Assembly (NCBI GenBank): GCA_963082975.1
Contig: OY720349.1
Span: 46,543,962 to 46,607,961, forward strand
DNA from: Labia minor
Lineage: Eukaryota; Arthropoda; Insecta; Dermaptera; Spongiphoridae
Direction: 5' to 3'
DNA length: 64,000 nucleotides
Below the pieces are notes generated by a model. The model saw only the letters and a list, made by a program, of their open reading frames with translations, did no database searches and had not been told where the DNA came from. Shown here in pieces: positions 45,813 through 57,327 of the stretch. A program made the translations under genes and the position numbers. How positions within the stretch are numbered: position 1 is the stretch's first letter; each line of letters starts with the position of its first letter.

Positions 45813-45933
45813 GTACAAAAAAATTAGGGACATTTTTTTATTTAGGGATTTTTTCTAAGGGATTTTTACATGATTTCTTTCAAAATATCCTGCCACTACG
45901 GGCGGACGAAAAGCTTTCGAAATCTTAAAGTAC

Positions 45934-47107
45934 TTGGGGTGTCCCATAAGTTTCTTCGCTTTTTTTGATGCGAAATGAATACACGATATTTGTTGGTTAA
46001 GGTTGATTTATTATGTTATGTATGAACCATTCTGTTCTATAACCTTCTTCCATCTCCCAGGAAGCCTGATTATGCCCTCTTTCCAAAATAGTTGAGGCTT
46101 ACTTTCAAAATATTCATTTAGGTGCGTTTTTATTTCGATTATGGATTTGAAAGATTTACCACGGAGAGAGGTTTTTAAGGAGAGGAACAAGTAATAATCG
46201 GATGGAGGAAGGTATGGGGAGTATGGAGGATGAGGTAGAACATCCCAATCAAACTGTAATAATATTTGCCTTACGATCAACGCAATAAGGTGATGGAATA
46301 CTACACCTCGTCGGTTCGCCAATTCTTGCCGTTTTTCTGCTATGGCGGTTTTTAGTTAATTCAGTTGATTGCAATATTTGTCAGCATTGATCATATCACC
46401 TTCAGGAAGGAGCTCGTAGTACAGTACACCCTTCCAGTACCATCAAATGCACAAAAGAACCTTCTTCGGAAGAAGCCCAGACTTCGCAACAGTTGAAGGT
46501 CTATTTTCTTTAGACCAAATCCGTTTTCGATCCACATTTTGATACAAAATCCAAGTCTCGTCTCCAGTGACAAGACTCTTTAAGAAATTATTTCTTTTGT
46601 GTCGCTGTAGAAGCAAATCGCACGTAGGGACGCGCTTTATAAGGCCGGTCTCCGTCAATTGGTGTGGAACCCAAGCTTCATATCGACTCGCATATCCCAT
46701 TTTGATTAAATGCTTATGTGCCGTTGTTTTGGGAATGTTAGTTTCACCTGCTATCTCGCGCACACTGTATCGTGGATTTTCAGCATGCACAGTCTTGATA
46801 ATATCCGTCGTTGCTGGGTGACCAGCTCTAAATTTCTTAAACCAATTGCGGACGGTCCTAATAGTCGAAGCACCAATCCCGTAAACGGTGCAAATCTCTT
46901 CTGCCGCAAATGATCTTTTGGCTCTCCATAGTAGAAAAATTTTAAAGAGACTTTGTCACCAACGAAACGAATTCTGAAAAAGCTCTGGGATGATTAAATA
47001 AGATGCCATAAACGGCTAAGAGATAAGCCTGCATGTTTATATATATAAACATAGGCAGTTAGATTCATTCATAGCGTGACGCGGAAAAAACTTATGGGAC
47101 AACCTAA
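45934..47107 (-). mobile_element. Nearly full-length mariner inserted in the MULE
   Basis: It is about 1.17 kb with ~28-bp termini. The right end, read inward, is TTAGGTTGTCCCATAAGTTT; the left is TTGGGGTGTCCCATAAGTTT. TA lies at the right flank (47108-47109); the left flank is one base off (TAC). The body encodes a broken mariner transposase on the minus strand. Confidence 0.9.
46011..46985 (-). pseudogene. Mariner transposase pseudogene
   Basis: Order on the minus strand: the first helix-turn-helix (EEICTVYGIGASTIRTVRNW), the second (NPRYSVREIAGETNIPKTTA), the first catalytic Asp in LVTGDETWILY, then a frameshifted middle (RIWSKENRPSTVAKSGL), and the last block HPPYSPYLPPSDYYLFLSLK with the third Asp. 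The second motif, normally HDNAxPH, reads HHLIALI, so the middle catalytic Asp is lost. At least one frameshift separates the halves. It cannot encode an active enzyme. Its TIR sequence and DETW context fit mariner (DD34D). Confidence 0.9.
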
Positions 47108-48082
47108 TAGTTTTTTTATAAATAACTCCTTTATTATTAAGATTAGGTAAAAATGAATATAATGAAACTTTTAGTAAATTCGATTCCCTATAAATTTAAT
47201 ACGATAGTATGATAATTCTCATAAAAATCGGTATTTATTGAGAAAATCAATAAAATATGCTTTGACACATCTTTAAACTACCCTTACTTATGGTCCGATC
47301 TTGTCCAACAACAATCCAATCCCCGCCCATCATTCCCAAAAAAAAAACATCTAAATATCAAATTTCAATACAATATCTCATTTTGTTTAGACGTAATCTC
47401 GGTAACGAGCCGGTTCAAAAAATTTTTTTTGCAATTTTGGATTCAGAACCGTCTGAAAAGTGAAAATCTCAAAGAATCTCGGAGCAAAAATTTTCAAAAT
47501 TTTCCGATCATCGTATAAGCTATCCTTATTTCATGAGGAAAGCTAAAATAATTTACTAATAGCTGGAAAAAAATATTTTCTTTCTAAAACTGTGAATATG
47601 AGTAAATAAAATACAAAATTAAATTTTTTTGCCAGATTTTGTAAAATCAGTGTTTCATTTACAAAACTTTTTTAAATATTTAATATAAAAAAAAAATCTT
47701 AATGAATATTTGTCTTTGAGAGAGCCCGGGGGGGGGGGACGCCATAGGAAGGTGGAGCGGCTAGTCAAAACCCCCCCCCAGGATCAAATCCTGGTTGCGC
47801 CACTGCATATATACATTTAAATTAAAAATATTTGAATGTTTAAGTTTTTATGTAGCGCCATCTGTCGATAGTTTTGTGACACTACAGACTTTTACCAAAA
47901 TATTACTAATTAAATTAATTTTGTATAAATTAATTTTGGATTTAACTACACTAAAACCTTCCCTGGGATGCCCACAACAATCCCTGAAAGTTTCACCGTA
48001 ATCGGACGGGTAGTTTTTGAGTATTTGACAGACACAAACACACACACACACACATTGCCGTTTATATATATATATATATATA

Positions 48083-48364
48083 CGAGCGGAATTTCCTAAA
48101 AGATTCGACTATTCAGCCTTTTTTATAAATGAATTATGTGGTATTTTCAAGTAAACCTCTACGACGTCCAACTACCTTGTGAAGTTTAGTTTGAAAGGTA
48201 TGATGGCATACATTGGGAAACAGAAAGTTACATTTATGTTTGACGTTTATGAAATGGGTCGTTTTATGCTTGAAAAAAATGGGAAAATATTGAAAAGATA
48301 TTATTTATACTTTTATCCAAACTTTTGAAATTTATATCAAACATGTAGCAAAATTACAATGCTT
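48083..48364. other. Unassigned AT-rich sequence after repeat T
   Basis: It begins TACGAGCGGAATTTCC next to the TA run, which resembles the start of a mariner-type terminus, but no matching right end was found. Confidence 0.3.
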
Positions 48365-48470
48365 TCAACATGGTTTGAAGATCAATTTGTGAACAACCCG
48401 TTCACAATCTTTTCGAGTACGTTCAATCTAAGGAATTGTTCATTTTGTTACCATTCCGTTGCAATTTTAG
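48365..48470. repeat. Dispersed repeat R, copy 2
   Basis: Homologous to 2720-2840: GATCAATTTGTGAACAACC, CCGTTCACAATCTTTTC, GTACGTTCAATC. Confidence 0.55.
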
Positions 48471-49499
48471 TTTATTAGATTGTTTTCAATGTAGAGCTGT
48501 TAAGGATCAGTGTTATTTTAATCATCAAATGCCTAATGTGTTTAATTTCAAAGTATACACTTCCCAATAAAATTGTATTTATTTTAACAAAAAGTTGTAT
48601 ATTTACACATAAATTAAATCGCCATGTACTTAAAGGTAAATAATCATATTGAAAGTTTATTTAAATGGAAATATCAATCGTAGTTATCATTTAATACATT
48701 TGAATCTGGAAATTAAGTACTAATTATAAACGAAATTTAAAGCATCTTTATGGTTCTCTTAAATTAAAACAAAATTGATTAAATAATGAAAGGGAAATTT
48801 TAATAAGATTTACTCTTCATCTAATATCTAATTCAATTAAAAAAAAGAAGAAAAATCAAAATAAATTAAAATATTTTAGTGGGCTTATGGTAATAAAGTG
48901 AAGAGGTGCTTTTTATCTTATATATTGGATTTTGGTAATTTTTAAAATTCATTATCCGTTAATATTCGACCGTCATTTCTTGTGCTTTGCATACAAAACA
49001 CCCTGTTAATTGGCTTTTTATAGATCAATTACGGAAAAAAGGGAAGAGCGAGGCGGGCTACGTTCCTCTAAAACAAGCCGGGATGCCTCCGATAGTCTTT
49101 GCTAATTAACCAAACCCTGAGCGAGGTGGGGTATATTCTTCGGAGATCGCTATTTGGTGTAGGGAAAAGAGGGTCTCGGCAAAGACGAACAGCTCGGGGG
49201 AAAAGGAATGAGGGGATTAGTACGCGGTTGGCATGACAACGGACTGACAGCAACACGTGGCCTCCACAACGAATACAAAAACTTATTTACATTTTCTTTT
49301 TCATTTCTCCAAGAGGAATAGTAAAATAAAGTATAAAGAGCTACGAATAACAAATATAAATATACAATGGATTTAAGCAATGACTGAAATTCTTAATTTT
49401 CAAACATTAACATAAAATCACTAATATATTGTAGTAAAACTATAGACCTGAGCCCCAAAATAGACTCAAATCTCATACTATTTCCTTATAAGGATATAA
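48471..49499. other. AT-rich DNA with a GC-normal island at 48940-49270
   Basis: The island includes GAGCGAGGCGGGCTACG and GCAACACGTGGCCTCC. It has overlapping frames on opposite strands and no known domain. GGCTTTTTATAGATCAATTA near 49012 holds a TTTATAG Abd-B/Caudal-type motif. It is a candidate conserved regulatory element. Confidence 0.4.
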
Positions 49500-50045
49500 G
49501 ATTTATATATAGAAAGGGCGTCACAAACTCAAAGAAATTTGAATCCGAGAAAGTACTTAATAATTCCCCGTAACTCAACTTTCCCTGACACCGGTGAGCG
49601 ACAGTCCGCATCAGGTTATGTGGATAATGATGAATGATTGGCTATGCTAACCTCACTTGAAGCAGGGAGATCGTGTGGCCCCTCGTCGCGTGTGGTCGAC
49701 CAAGCTCGAGAAAAAGACTTGATGAGAGGACGCCCAGTGAGAAACAGTTCTACACCACATACCCGGAATTTCATTTTGGCTTGGTTTCGACACCCTGCAT
49801 CGGCTATCTTTGCTACCAATCTTTGCCGAGAAGTGCCTGGGTTTTTGAGAAGGAAGAACCGTGCTTGCATGATCAGTTTTGACGGCTTCAGATCATCCAC
49901 TGGCCGGCAAATTGACCATATTCTCGCAAAAACATCTGGCATCCGCTCGAGAATTCATCGAGGACCCGCCGTTCAACCACTTCAGATCACGACAGAGGTC
50001 CAATTTGTTTGTGCCACCTTCCGGACTTGGTTTTTTATATATTTT
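49500..50045. other. Sharply bounded GC-normal block of unknown nature
   Basis: About 545 bp of near-balanced composition ending abruptly in AT-rich DNA near 50030. Open frames of 108 codons (minus, 49616-49942) and 139 codons (plus, 49638-50057) overlap, and none resembles a protein I recognise. It could be a decayed transposon or retroelement piece, transferred sequence or a conserved element. The coding potential is probably compositional. Confidence 0.3.
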
Positions 50046-50762
50046 TCTTTTATTTAAAAAATAGAAACAAACTTTAATTTGCATAATTATTAATAAAGAC
50101 AATTTTTTTTATCCATTTTCATAGTTCATAAAAAATAACTTTTAAATATTGTAAATATAAATTTTTCATAGTTATAAGGAACATTTTTTCAAATATATTC
50201 AAATTAACTTTAATTTTTTTCTACTATAAATTTAATTTTTTTATTTCAATTTCTAAACCAGAAACAATAATTTTTTGTTCAAATATTTATTTAATTAAAA
50301 ATAATAATTAAATTACTAATTAAAGCATTTCTCTCTCTCCTAGATCGATTCTAGAGCTAGATTCAATTCCATTTCCCATATTTTTTTATCCAGAGTGCTC
50401 TTTTTCCTAAAATCAACCAATTACATTACACCAACATAACCCTCTTAAATTTCATTTTTTCCCACGGCCCCTCCCCTTATAATTATGCGAGTTTTCACAC
50501 TTACTCAGCACAAGTGATGGTAAACTTTGACCTACCCCAGTCCTTTTTCTTTTTTGTTTGTTATTATTATATATATTTTGGTTATTCACAATATACATAC
50601 ATTGATAGATAAAAAAATAAAAATATAACAAAAGATATAAAATGTAATGCCTGTTGGAAGTTGTCAAATTGTCGCAAATGTACTTTGTATAGAAAATTGA
50701 AATTTAATTACCATCAATTTAGAAAAATAGGTTAAAGTAATAATTCTTTTAAATGCATACAT
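50046..50762. other. AT-rich DNA containing repeat D copy 2
   Basis: Apart from repeat D (50482-50571), nothing was recognised. Confidence 0.5.
50482..50571 (+). repeat. Repeat D, copy 2
   Basis: It matches 39917-40006 with about three mismatches and also ends in (TTA)n. Confidence 0.85.
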
Positions 50763-51105
50763 TTCCATCTCTATCTCTGTGGTTCTGCATAACTCGAATA
50801 TTCTTGGCCGCAGCAACCACATTTCTCCAAATGTCCCTATCCTGAGCTACTCACATCCAACTCCTATTTTATCCCCATCTCTTTTACGTCCATTTTTACA
50901 TTGGTCTTCCAATCAGTCGCTTCCCAATCGGTCTGCTCACTAATATATTTTTCGCCAGTCTTTTATCTCCCATTCTTGCCATGTGTCGTGGACATCGTAA
51001 TCTTCTCGATTTTATGACTATAACTATGTCTGAGGATGCATAGAGATAATGCAATTTTTCGTTATGTAGTCCCCAGTATTCCCCGGTGACCTAATCTTTC
51101 ATTGC
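50763..51105 (-). pseudogene. Non-LTR retrotransposon 3' fragment L3
   Basis: The minus-strand translation gives NEKLHYLYASSDIVIVIKSR, RHMARMGDKRLAKNILVSRP and VAQDRDIWRNVVAAAKN. It is the same C-terminal region as in the fragments at 23701 and 41832, with several stops. It extends slightly further 3' in readable form, including the QDRDxWRxxVxAAK end typical of the family. The 3' edge is CAGAGATAGAGATGG. Confidence 0.82.
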
Positions 51106-52798
51106 ATATATTTAATTAAAATATTTTCTTTATTTTACTTGGTTTAAAATGATTATACTTATTTGAATTTTTTTCTTGTCAGATAATATTTTATGTTATT
51201 ATATTCTAATTAATTTTGAATTTTAAAACACAGCAAACATAGCTTATTTTATATAAAATCCTTAAACAGTGAATTTATTGTAAATTTAATTTTAATGAAA
51301 TATTTAATACATTTGCTGAACCTGCACTATGAAAATGAAATATTATTCACTTAATATTATTATATATGTTTCGTCAAGAAACATACTAAAATACAAATTA
51401 ATTATTTCCGTATAAATAATTAAAAAAATTTATTTTACTAATTTTTAAATTAAAATTATTGATTCTTTTTTTTATTTCATTAATGAATATCGACATTCAT
51501 TTTTATTTAAAATGATTGATAAGTCATCCAGGGGTATATGATATACTATATAAATGTAAATTAGATATTGATTTTGAATATTCTAGAAGAGTTCAACATA
51601 TACATTATTAATATTTGAACTTGTTGTAGATTGAATTTTTAGGAATATATTAGTACGAATTGCTATTATTTTTGAAAAAATGTCAATTCCTAAACAAATC
51701 AAAAAATATTTAACGGTTGTCAATGTTCCTATTACCATTGGTCAAAATTTGGTCTCCAGCATTACATCCAAATTCTAATTAATGTCATATATATATATAT
51801 ATATATTAAACCTTTGCTATTAAAAATAATATTTTTAAAAATATATTATATTAATGGTATAGATAAACTAAGTTTAATAAAAATGTAAATAGAAATCTTA
51901 ATCAATTTCAAATTTTTATAAGAGTCTGATTTTTGTTATTTAAAAATTTAAAATATAAAGTTTCTAGAAATCTCTAGAATTTATTTCTTGATATTGATGT
52001 TTCAATTTTATTTTATAGAAACAAAACATAATCTTTTCTGGTGGATGTTAAGTGGGATAAAACGAAAACATCTCGGAGATGCCTTTGAATACTAATTTTA
52101 AAATAAACAATATTTCATAAACAAATACTTTGAAAAAACACACGACGGTTGATAGAATTATTTATTTGAGAGAAATATAATAGTTATGTAGATTAGGTGA
52201 AAAAACATAGGTAATCGTAAATCGACAGAGTGGGTCTCCTTTTAGAATATTATTTATTTATTTATAAAAATTCAATTTTAAGTAATAGAATAACAAATAT
52301 ATATTTTGTGGATAACTTTTAATAATAATGATGGAAATAAAATAATAATAATGAATAATAATGATAAATAAATAATAATAATAATTATAATGAAAAAGCA
52401 TAAAACGTAATTTCCTTCCATCTCAATTTATAATTTTATCAGATAATCTATAATATATATATAAACTTATTTTGCATAAATTCCAGAAAACATAATTATG
52501 ACTATTTGAATTTCCCGCGTGAGGCGACAAGAATTGTTAGTCAGCTAACGACTCCCCCTCAATTCCCTGTCCATATGCAATGTTTATTTGTTTATCGATT
52601 ATTTGTCTTGACTATAAATTTTAATTAATTACTTTTGTAAAGTTAATTTGAAAAATAGTCTTAATAATTTTAAAAAATATTTATTTTATTTGTCATAATC
52701 AACGTTAGTTTCTAAATGAATATCACTTTTTTGAACAACTGTTATAAATGGATATACAAAAAACTAAGTTAATCAATTTTTTTTTTGGTTATTTAAAA
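51106..52798. other. AT-rich DNA, nothing recognised
   Basis: A (TA)n microsatellite is at 51786-51806. Trinucleotide ATA/AAT runs are near 52320-52385. No gene was seen. Confidence 0.55.
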
Positions 52799-52968
52799 TG
52801 CCACAAATTACACGAACCAGTGTAGGCCGCAGAAATAGCAATGCTACAAGTCAAAGATTAATCCGAACAAGTCAAACTGACTAGCAACACGAACTGCGAA
52901 ATGAAGTTGAATGGAATACATAGAATCAAGGTGATGTTGAGTTCAATCAACAAGCATTGCGAAAATAA
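52799..52968 (+). pseudogene. Possible Helitron/PIF1-type ORF N-terminal relic
   Basis: A start-like ATG opens MPQITRTSVGRRNSNATSQR, followed by LIRTSQTD, a stop, then QHELRNEVEW. Charged, repetitive N-termini with GRR(x)NNAxxQR and TxEQxxxRxE patterns are common in arthropod Helitron-associated proteins. There are two in-frame stops and only about 55 codons. The match is from memory of the pattern and weak. A HINE 3' end lies 200 bp downstream. Confidence 0.3.
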
Positions 52969-53034
52969 GACATGGAAATAAAATTGTTATGGATGTAAAA
53001 TAATATATATATATATATATTATTAACATAGTCT

Positions 53035-53167
53035 CTTCAGAGGTTTAGTGGTTAGCAAGACTGTCTACAACAGATTCAAGTTCGGGTCTAGTGAAATTCA
53101 ATTATGAATACTTTCTCTTTAAAGCTCTGCGTGATCCTCAGAGTCTATCTGCAAAAAATAATAATAA
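53035..53167 (+). repeat. tRNA-SINE family 2, second copy
   Basis: The tRNA-like head has TTTAGTGGTTAGCAAGAC (box A-like) and AGTTCGGGTCT (box B-like) about 40 bases apart. The body ends GCGTGATCCTCAGAGTC, close to the segment in the SINE at 6978-7768, and the tail is AAAAAATAATAATAA. Confidence 0.65.
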
Positions 53168-53388
53168 AATTATATGACGTCACCCAGCCCTTCATGAGGT
53201 CACAGCCAGCTCTTACTTATATATTATAAATAAAATAAAATTTAAAATATTTATGTTATATCCAAATCTGTTTTTTATAAATTTTTAATTAATTTAGATA
53301 AATTAAAATTATTTGAAATTGTTTCTGTAGCTGGAAATTAATTTATTTCAAACCGTCGGGTGGCCACTGGTCAACTTATTTATATTTA
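53168..53388 (+). mobile_element. HINE 3' fragment, copy H4
   Basis: It begins at AAAATTATATGACGTCA, inside the family's tail, and runs to CAACTTATTT. Only the first TGACGTCA is intact; the second has become TGAGGTCA. The 3' subterminal repeat and hairpin are damaged (CGTCGGGTGGCCACTGGTC). It is the oldest-looking of the four copies, with the 5' half missing. Confidence 0.85.
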
Positions 53389-54716
53389 ATAAAATAAGAT
53401 ATTTATTTAAAGAAAATAAAAGAACACAAATTCTATGATTCCGAATAAATTAAGTATTTTCTATTTTACTTCTTTGCTTTATTTTTAAATTTTATTAGTG
53501 AGAGATATAAAAATGAAGAAAGAAGAATGAATGAATCTTTTATACCATGGATATAAGTAGCTATGAATTTTTTTTTTAACTTTCCATCAGAATTAGATAT
53601 CTTTCTTTTTTCATTTAGTAAAGTATATATTCTTAAATGAAGATAAAAAAAAAATAAAAAAATAAATTTTTTTTTTTAAAAAATAAACTAAATAAACACA
53701 AAATTAACACAACCAATAAATTTCTTAATAGTACTTTTCAAATGCTTTTTTAATTAAAAAAAAATTTTTATGTAGAATTTTATAATTATTTAGGAGTCTT
53801 CTTTAATGTGATCCATTAAATTATTTATATGATATAAGTAAAGTTAAAAATATATTCTCTTTTTGGAATTTTAATAATTAATATCAATAATTCTAGGGCA
53901 GAATTTAGACTGTTTTAATGATCTTGGCTTGTGAGGCTGAACAGGGTGGAGGAAGGTATATTTTGTTGCCTTGGGCATTGTTTGTCAAGACTCAAGGCAA
54001 ACGGGGAAGAGGATGCTGGATAAACATTCTCTTGGGCAGTTCGTGTCCAACCAACATTGCCCCTTTATCTTCACCCTCGTTATTTGCAAAAACAACCACG
54101 ATCCTCGATTCACTGCGTCAACTAAAAATGGCGGTTATTTTCGGTCATCTCCCCTGTTGCACGTTACGCAAATGGGTTCTAACTCCAAAGTTCCTCAGCC
54201 TATTATTCGTCTTTCCATTTATTTCTATATTTAAGTATTGATTTGTTTAAGAAGAAGATAGGAAATTTCTAAGCTTCGCAGAGAGATTTCAAAGTTAATG
54301 GAGAGACTTTGCTGACAGATCAGCTCGATATAAACTTTAATTTCTTTTGATTGACAAGCCGTTATAGAAAGGAAGGTACAGGGATGATATATTGGTAAAT
54401 AAAAAATCACTCAAAGATTACAAGTTAACGTGATATGTCTTAATAATTTGAAATGAACAAAAAAAAATTAATAAAATAATATTTCAATAAATTTTAGAAG
54501 ATTAAATACAAAAGTTTACTTCCTTGGTATTGAAAAATTAAAAATTATTGAATTTTAAATAAATTATTAATCTATTCTTAAATAAATAATGTTCTAATTT
54601 ATAATAAGTAATATCTTTAATACCATAATTGTTGTTATTATAATATTGTAAATTTTTATTGATCATCATCTGAAATGTCAATATTTTTTTTTATTTAAAG
54701 CATTTAAATAATTGCA
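53389..54716. other. AT-rich DNA with a GC-normal island at 53910-54310
   Basis: The island has two overlapping plus-strand frames (87 and 107 codons) with no recognisable domain. AAAATGGCGGTTA at 54125-54137 repeats the motif at 18040-18052 and resembles a YY1/Pho site. It is a candidate conserved element. Confidence 0.4.
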
Positions 54717-55091
54717 TTGGAACATTTTCCTTTTACAATACTTTTCTGTAAAATCAGTGTAAAATATACTGTGAGCTCAAACCATGCAATTTCATCTATC
54801 ATTCGAATAGTAGAACGAATGACCATAGCCGTGTTGACAATATTTATTTATACAAATGGAATATCAAAATTTACGATGTCACTGTATACGTATTGGTCTG
54901 ATTTTCTGCTAAAGAATAGGGTGATATCAATATTTGTCAGGGCAAAAGGCCAGATATCTAAAATTAACTCGTTCACAAATGAGGTCTGGATTCAAATATT
55001 ACATGATGGGAGTTTTGTCTTCAGGTCAAAAATCAATCAAGCAAGGCTTTCATATAAAAAAAATAAATGCATACCAAAATTAATCCATTAA
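54717..55091 (+). other. 124-codon open frame of doubtful status
   Basis: This is the longest frame outside mobile elements. The predicted product is rich in Ile, Ser, Phe and Lys, with no signal peptide, domain or repeat I recognise. Composition follows the AT-rich surroundings and no splice or polyadenylation context supports it. Probably a chance frame. Confidence 0.15.
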
Positions 55092-57327
55092 CCTAATATA
55101 AACAAATTGCTCTGCTTTTTTTATTAGCATTATAGATATATATAATTCTTCTTTTGATAAAATTAATAGTCAGAATGTTCGTCGATCTATTTTGAATGTA
55201 AAGAAAGGTCTTTTATTTGTGTTACACATGTTAAGATCAATGAGTCTGAGGGTGATTTGAGTAAGCATGACTATTATGGAAACAAGCCAAAAAGTTCATT
55301 CTTTGATGAAAAGTTTCATCTTGGTTTATTCCTATTCTACTTTTTCTTAATCAGTAGCACTGGATATATTCTAAAATTGAAAGTTTGACTTTTTAATTAG
55401 AACACAGAAAATTTGTTAAAAAATTAAATTATATTATATATTTTTGTTTTGAATTATTATAATATAAAGATATTTAGTAATTATGATGTCGAGGGTCGAT
55501 TTCCTACAATTTAAAAGCTCTTTTTTTTGTTATTTTATTAAAGTCCTATATAATTAAATGAATATACAGATAAATTTTTGAATTTTATAAAATTATTTAC
55601 TGTCCCCTTGAAGAAAAAATATAAATAAATTCAGGTGTTTAATGTAATACCAATTAATCAATTAATTTGATAACAAAGCAATTATTTCATTGAAAATAAT
55701 AAAAAAAACTTTAATTAAATTTTGATGTAATTCTAAACGAATGTTTGTTCATCATGGTGTTCTGTAATATAACCTTTCAATTTATTTCCACTTATTTTAA
55801 TTATTTCTCGCCTTAAATTACTAAAGTTGACTTGTTTTAGTGCTAGGACATTCACTTTGTTAACTTTCCACGGAAAGCTATTGTAAAAATTCAGTGAATA
55901 GTATTTCTAAATGAATTTATGGTTCTCAAGTTCCCATTCAAAAGGGTTTTGTTCTTGCAGGGTTGAAGAGGAAATTTCGGATGACTTATATTCCTTTTTG
56001 CACAAGTACTTGAAAACAAAACTTATTTAAAGCAGGAAGGGTTTTCAAATAGTCTTTTATCCGTTCTCGTGTTCAAATAAATAGCTTGTTTCGATTCTTA
56101 TTCTTAAGATAATATTGTAATTTGTTTATTCTTCTTTGAGCAGTTTTTGAATAGTTTTTTCTCTCTTTCCGTAATTCTCTTCCTGGTATAGTCTGAATGC
56201 GGCTAACTCCTTATGACAGGCTAAGTGTAGCAAAAGGGGTGCAAACTTTGTCTTGGCGGATTCGTAACCCTCGTCGCTTGTGATTTATTTATGAGAAAAA
56301 CAAGAATCTTCTGTCTCTTCCATTCAGGCTTCCCTTCTCTCTCCCACAATCTTGATATCTCCATTAAAACCTGCAGGAACATCAAAAATCCAGTTGGTTT
56401 CTGAAGGGAAATCTTAAATCACAAATTTTCTACCAAAAAAAACCTTTTTATCACTCTCTTTGAAATTCAATTGATTTCCCTCGCCCTACGATCAACGAAG
56501 AGAAAATGATTTCCTCTCAAGAAATCAGATACAATTTTATAAAAATCCAAACTGTTTTATAACCGGGAAAGAAATATAAATAAATCAAAGAGAAATGCCA
56601 CTTTCAGTGTTCATATAATTTAATATCTTATCAGTTAGCAATTTAGGAGTGCTAAAATAATATATGTAGATAAGATTTTATTATTTTGTACAATGAATAT
56701 GATAATGTTATTGTTAAAATAAAATTATAAATGTCCTTTTCTCTATTCAATATTATTTTAATACTGTTTAGAATATCACAATAAATTTTAACTGTGGTAT
56801 ATTTTATTAGAATAATTATGAAATTAAAGTAAATTTTATTGTAGATTTCCAAGAAGAAAATATTAAATTTCATTTCTATAAAAGTAAATGAGATGTGTGT
56901 GAAAATGAAAAATCGCCTCGCTTGGTATTCTTTATAAGACTAATATAAAAACTTTAATTATTCGTGTCTCTCATTCTTTCTGAAGAGGGTCGAGGTTTGA
57001 ATTTTGCTCATTCCTTCGGGCTTTGTATGGAAAGCAGGGTGAACTCAATACGACAACTTTGAAAAGGAGATGAAATGGATAAAAAGCTGGATGACATCTC
57101 GGTGTAATCTAAACCAGGATGGAGACGAGAGCGAAAGACAAAGGGGCAGTGAAAAGGAAAGAGAAGGGGAGAGGGGAGTTTTTCATCTTTCTTCATGGAA
57201 GGATTTATTAAACATTTCCAATGTCCAGTGAAGATTGGGCGTAAAATAATTTAGAAAAAGTAATGTCTGGGTATATATAAACATAAGAAGAAGCTATCAA
57301 TAAAATAGAGAATATTTATTATCTAAT
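55092..57327. other. AT-rich DNA with islands at 55760-56560 and 56890-57240
   Basis: The islands have ordinary composition, pyrimidine tracts and no recognised frame. The second carries purine-rich runs such as GGAAAGAGAAGGGGAGAGGG. No gene is supported. Confidence 0.45.

Larger units (their letters stand above)
44275..47805 (+). mobile_element. Degenerate MULE DNA transposon with nested mariner
   Basis: The terminal inverted repeats begin with a perfect 16 bp, CAGTGGCGCAACCAGG, and continue with C/G-rich runs. CATATAT is present on both sides (44268-44274 and 47806-47812), a likely 7-8-bp target duplication although the sequence is low in complexity. The transposase relic is at 45125-45812. 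A mariner occupies 45934-47107, so the MULE itself is about 2.36 kb. Degenerate CCCTAAA-type arrays flank the coding relic. Confidence 0.82.
43650..48082 (+). repeat. Repeat T, (TA)n-bounded element split by a MULE
   Basis: The left part (43650-44274) starts in a (TA)n run, then ACTAGCTGCTCCGAGCGCC. The right part (47806-48082) ends with CAGACACAAACACACACACA, CATTGCCGTTTATATATA and another (TA)n run. Removing the MULE leaves an element of about 0.9 kb. CA-rich tails ending in a TA run are typical of widespread invertebrate interspersed repeats, but I cannot assign a class. A truncated relative is at 34165-34270. Confidence 0.6.

Noticed and set aside
47848-48051. Cys-Val repeat frame near the (CA)n tract
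   Set aside because: It is a translation of the CA microsatellite at the end of repeat T.
49638-50057. 139-codon plus-strand frame as a gene
   Set aside because: It overlaps a 108-codon frame on the other strand and others in different phases. No domain or splice context was found, so it is explained by balanced base composition.
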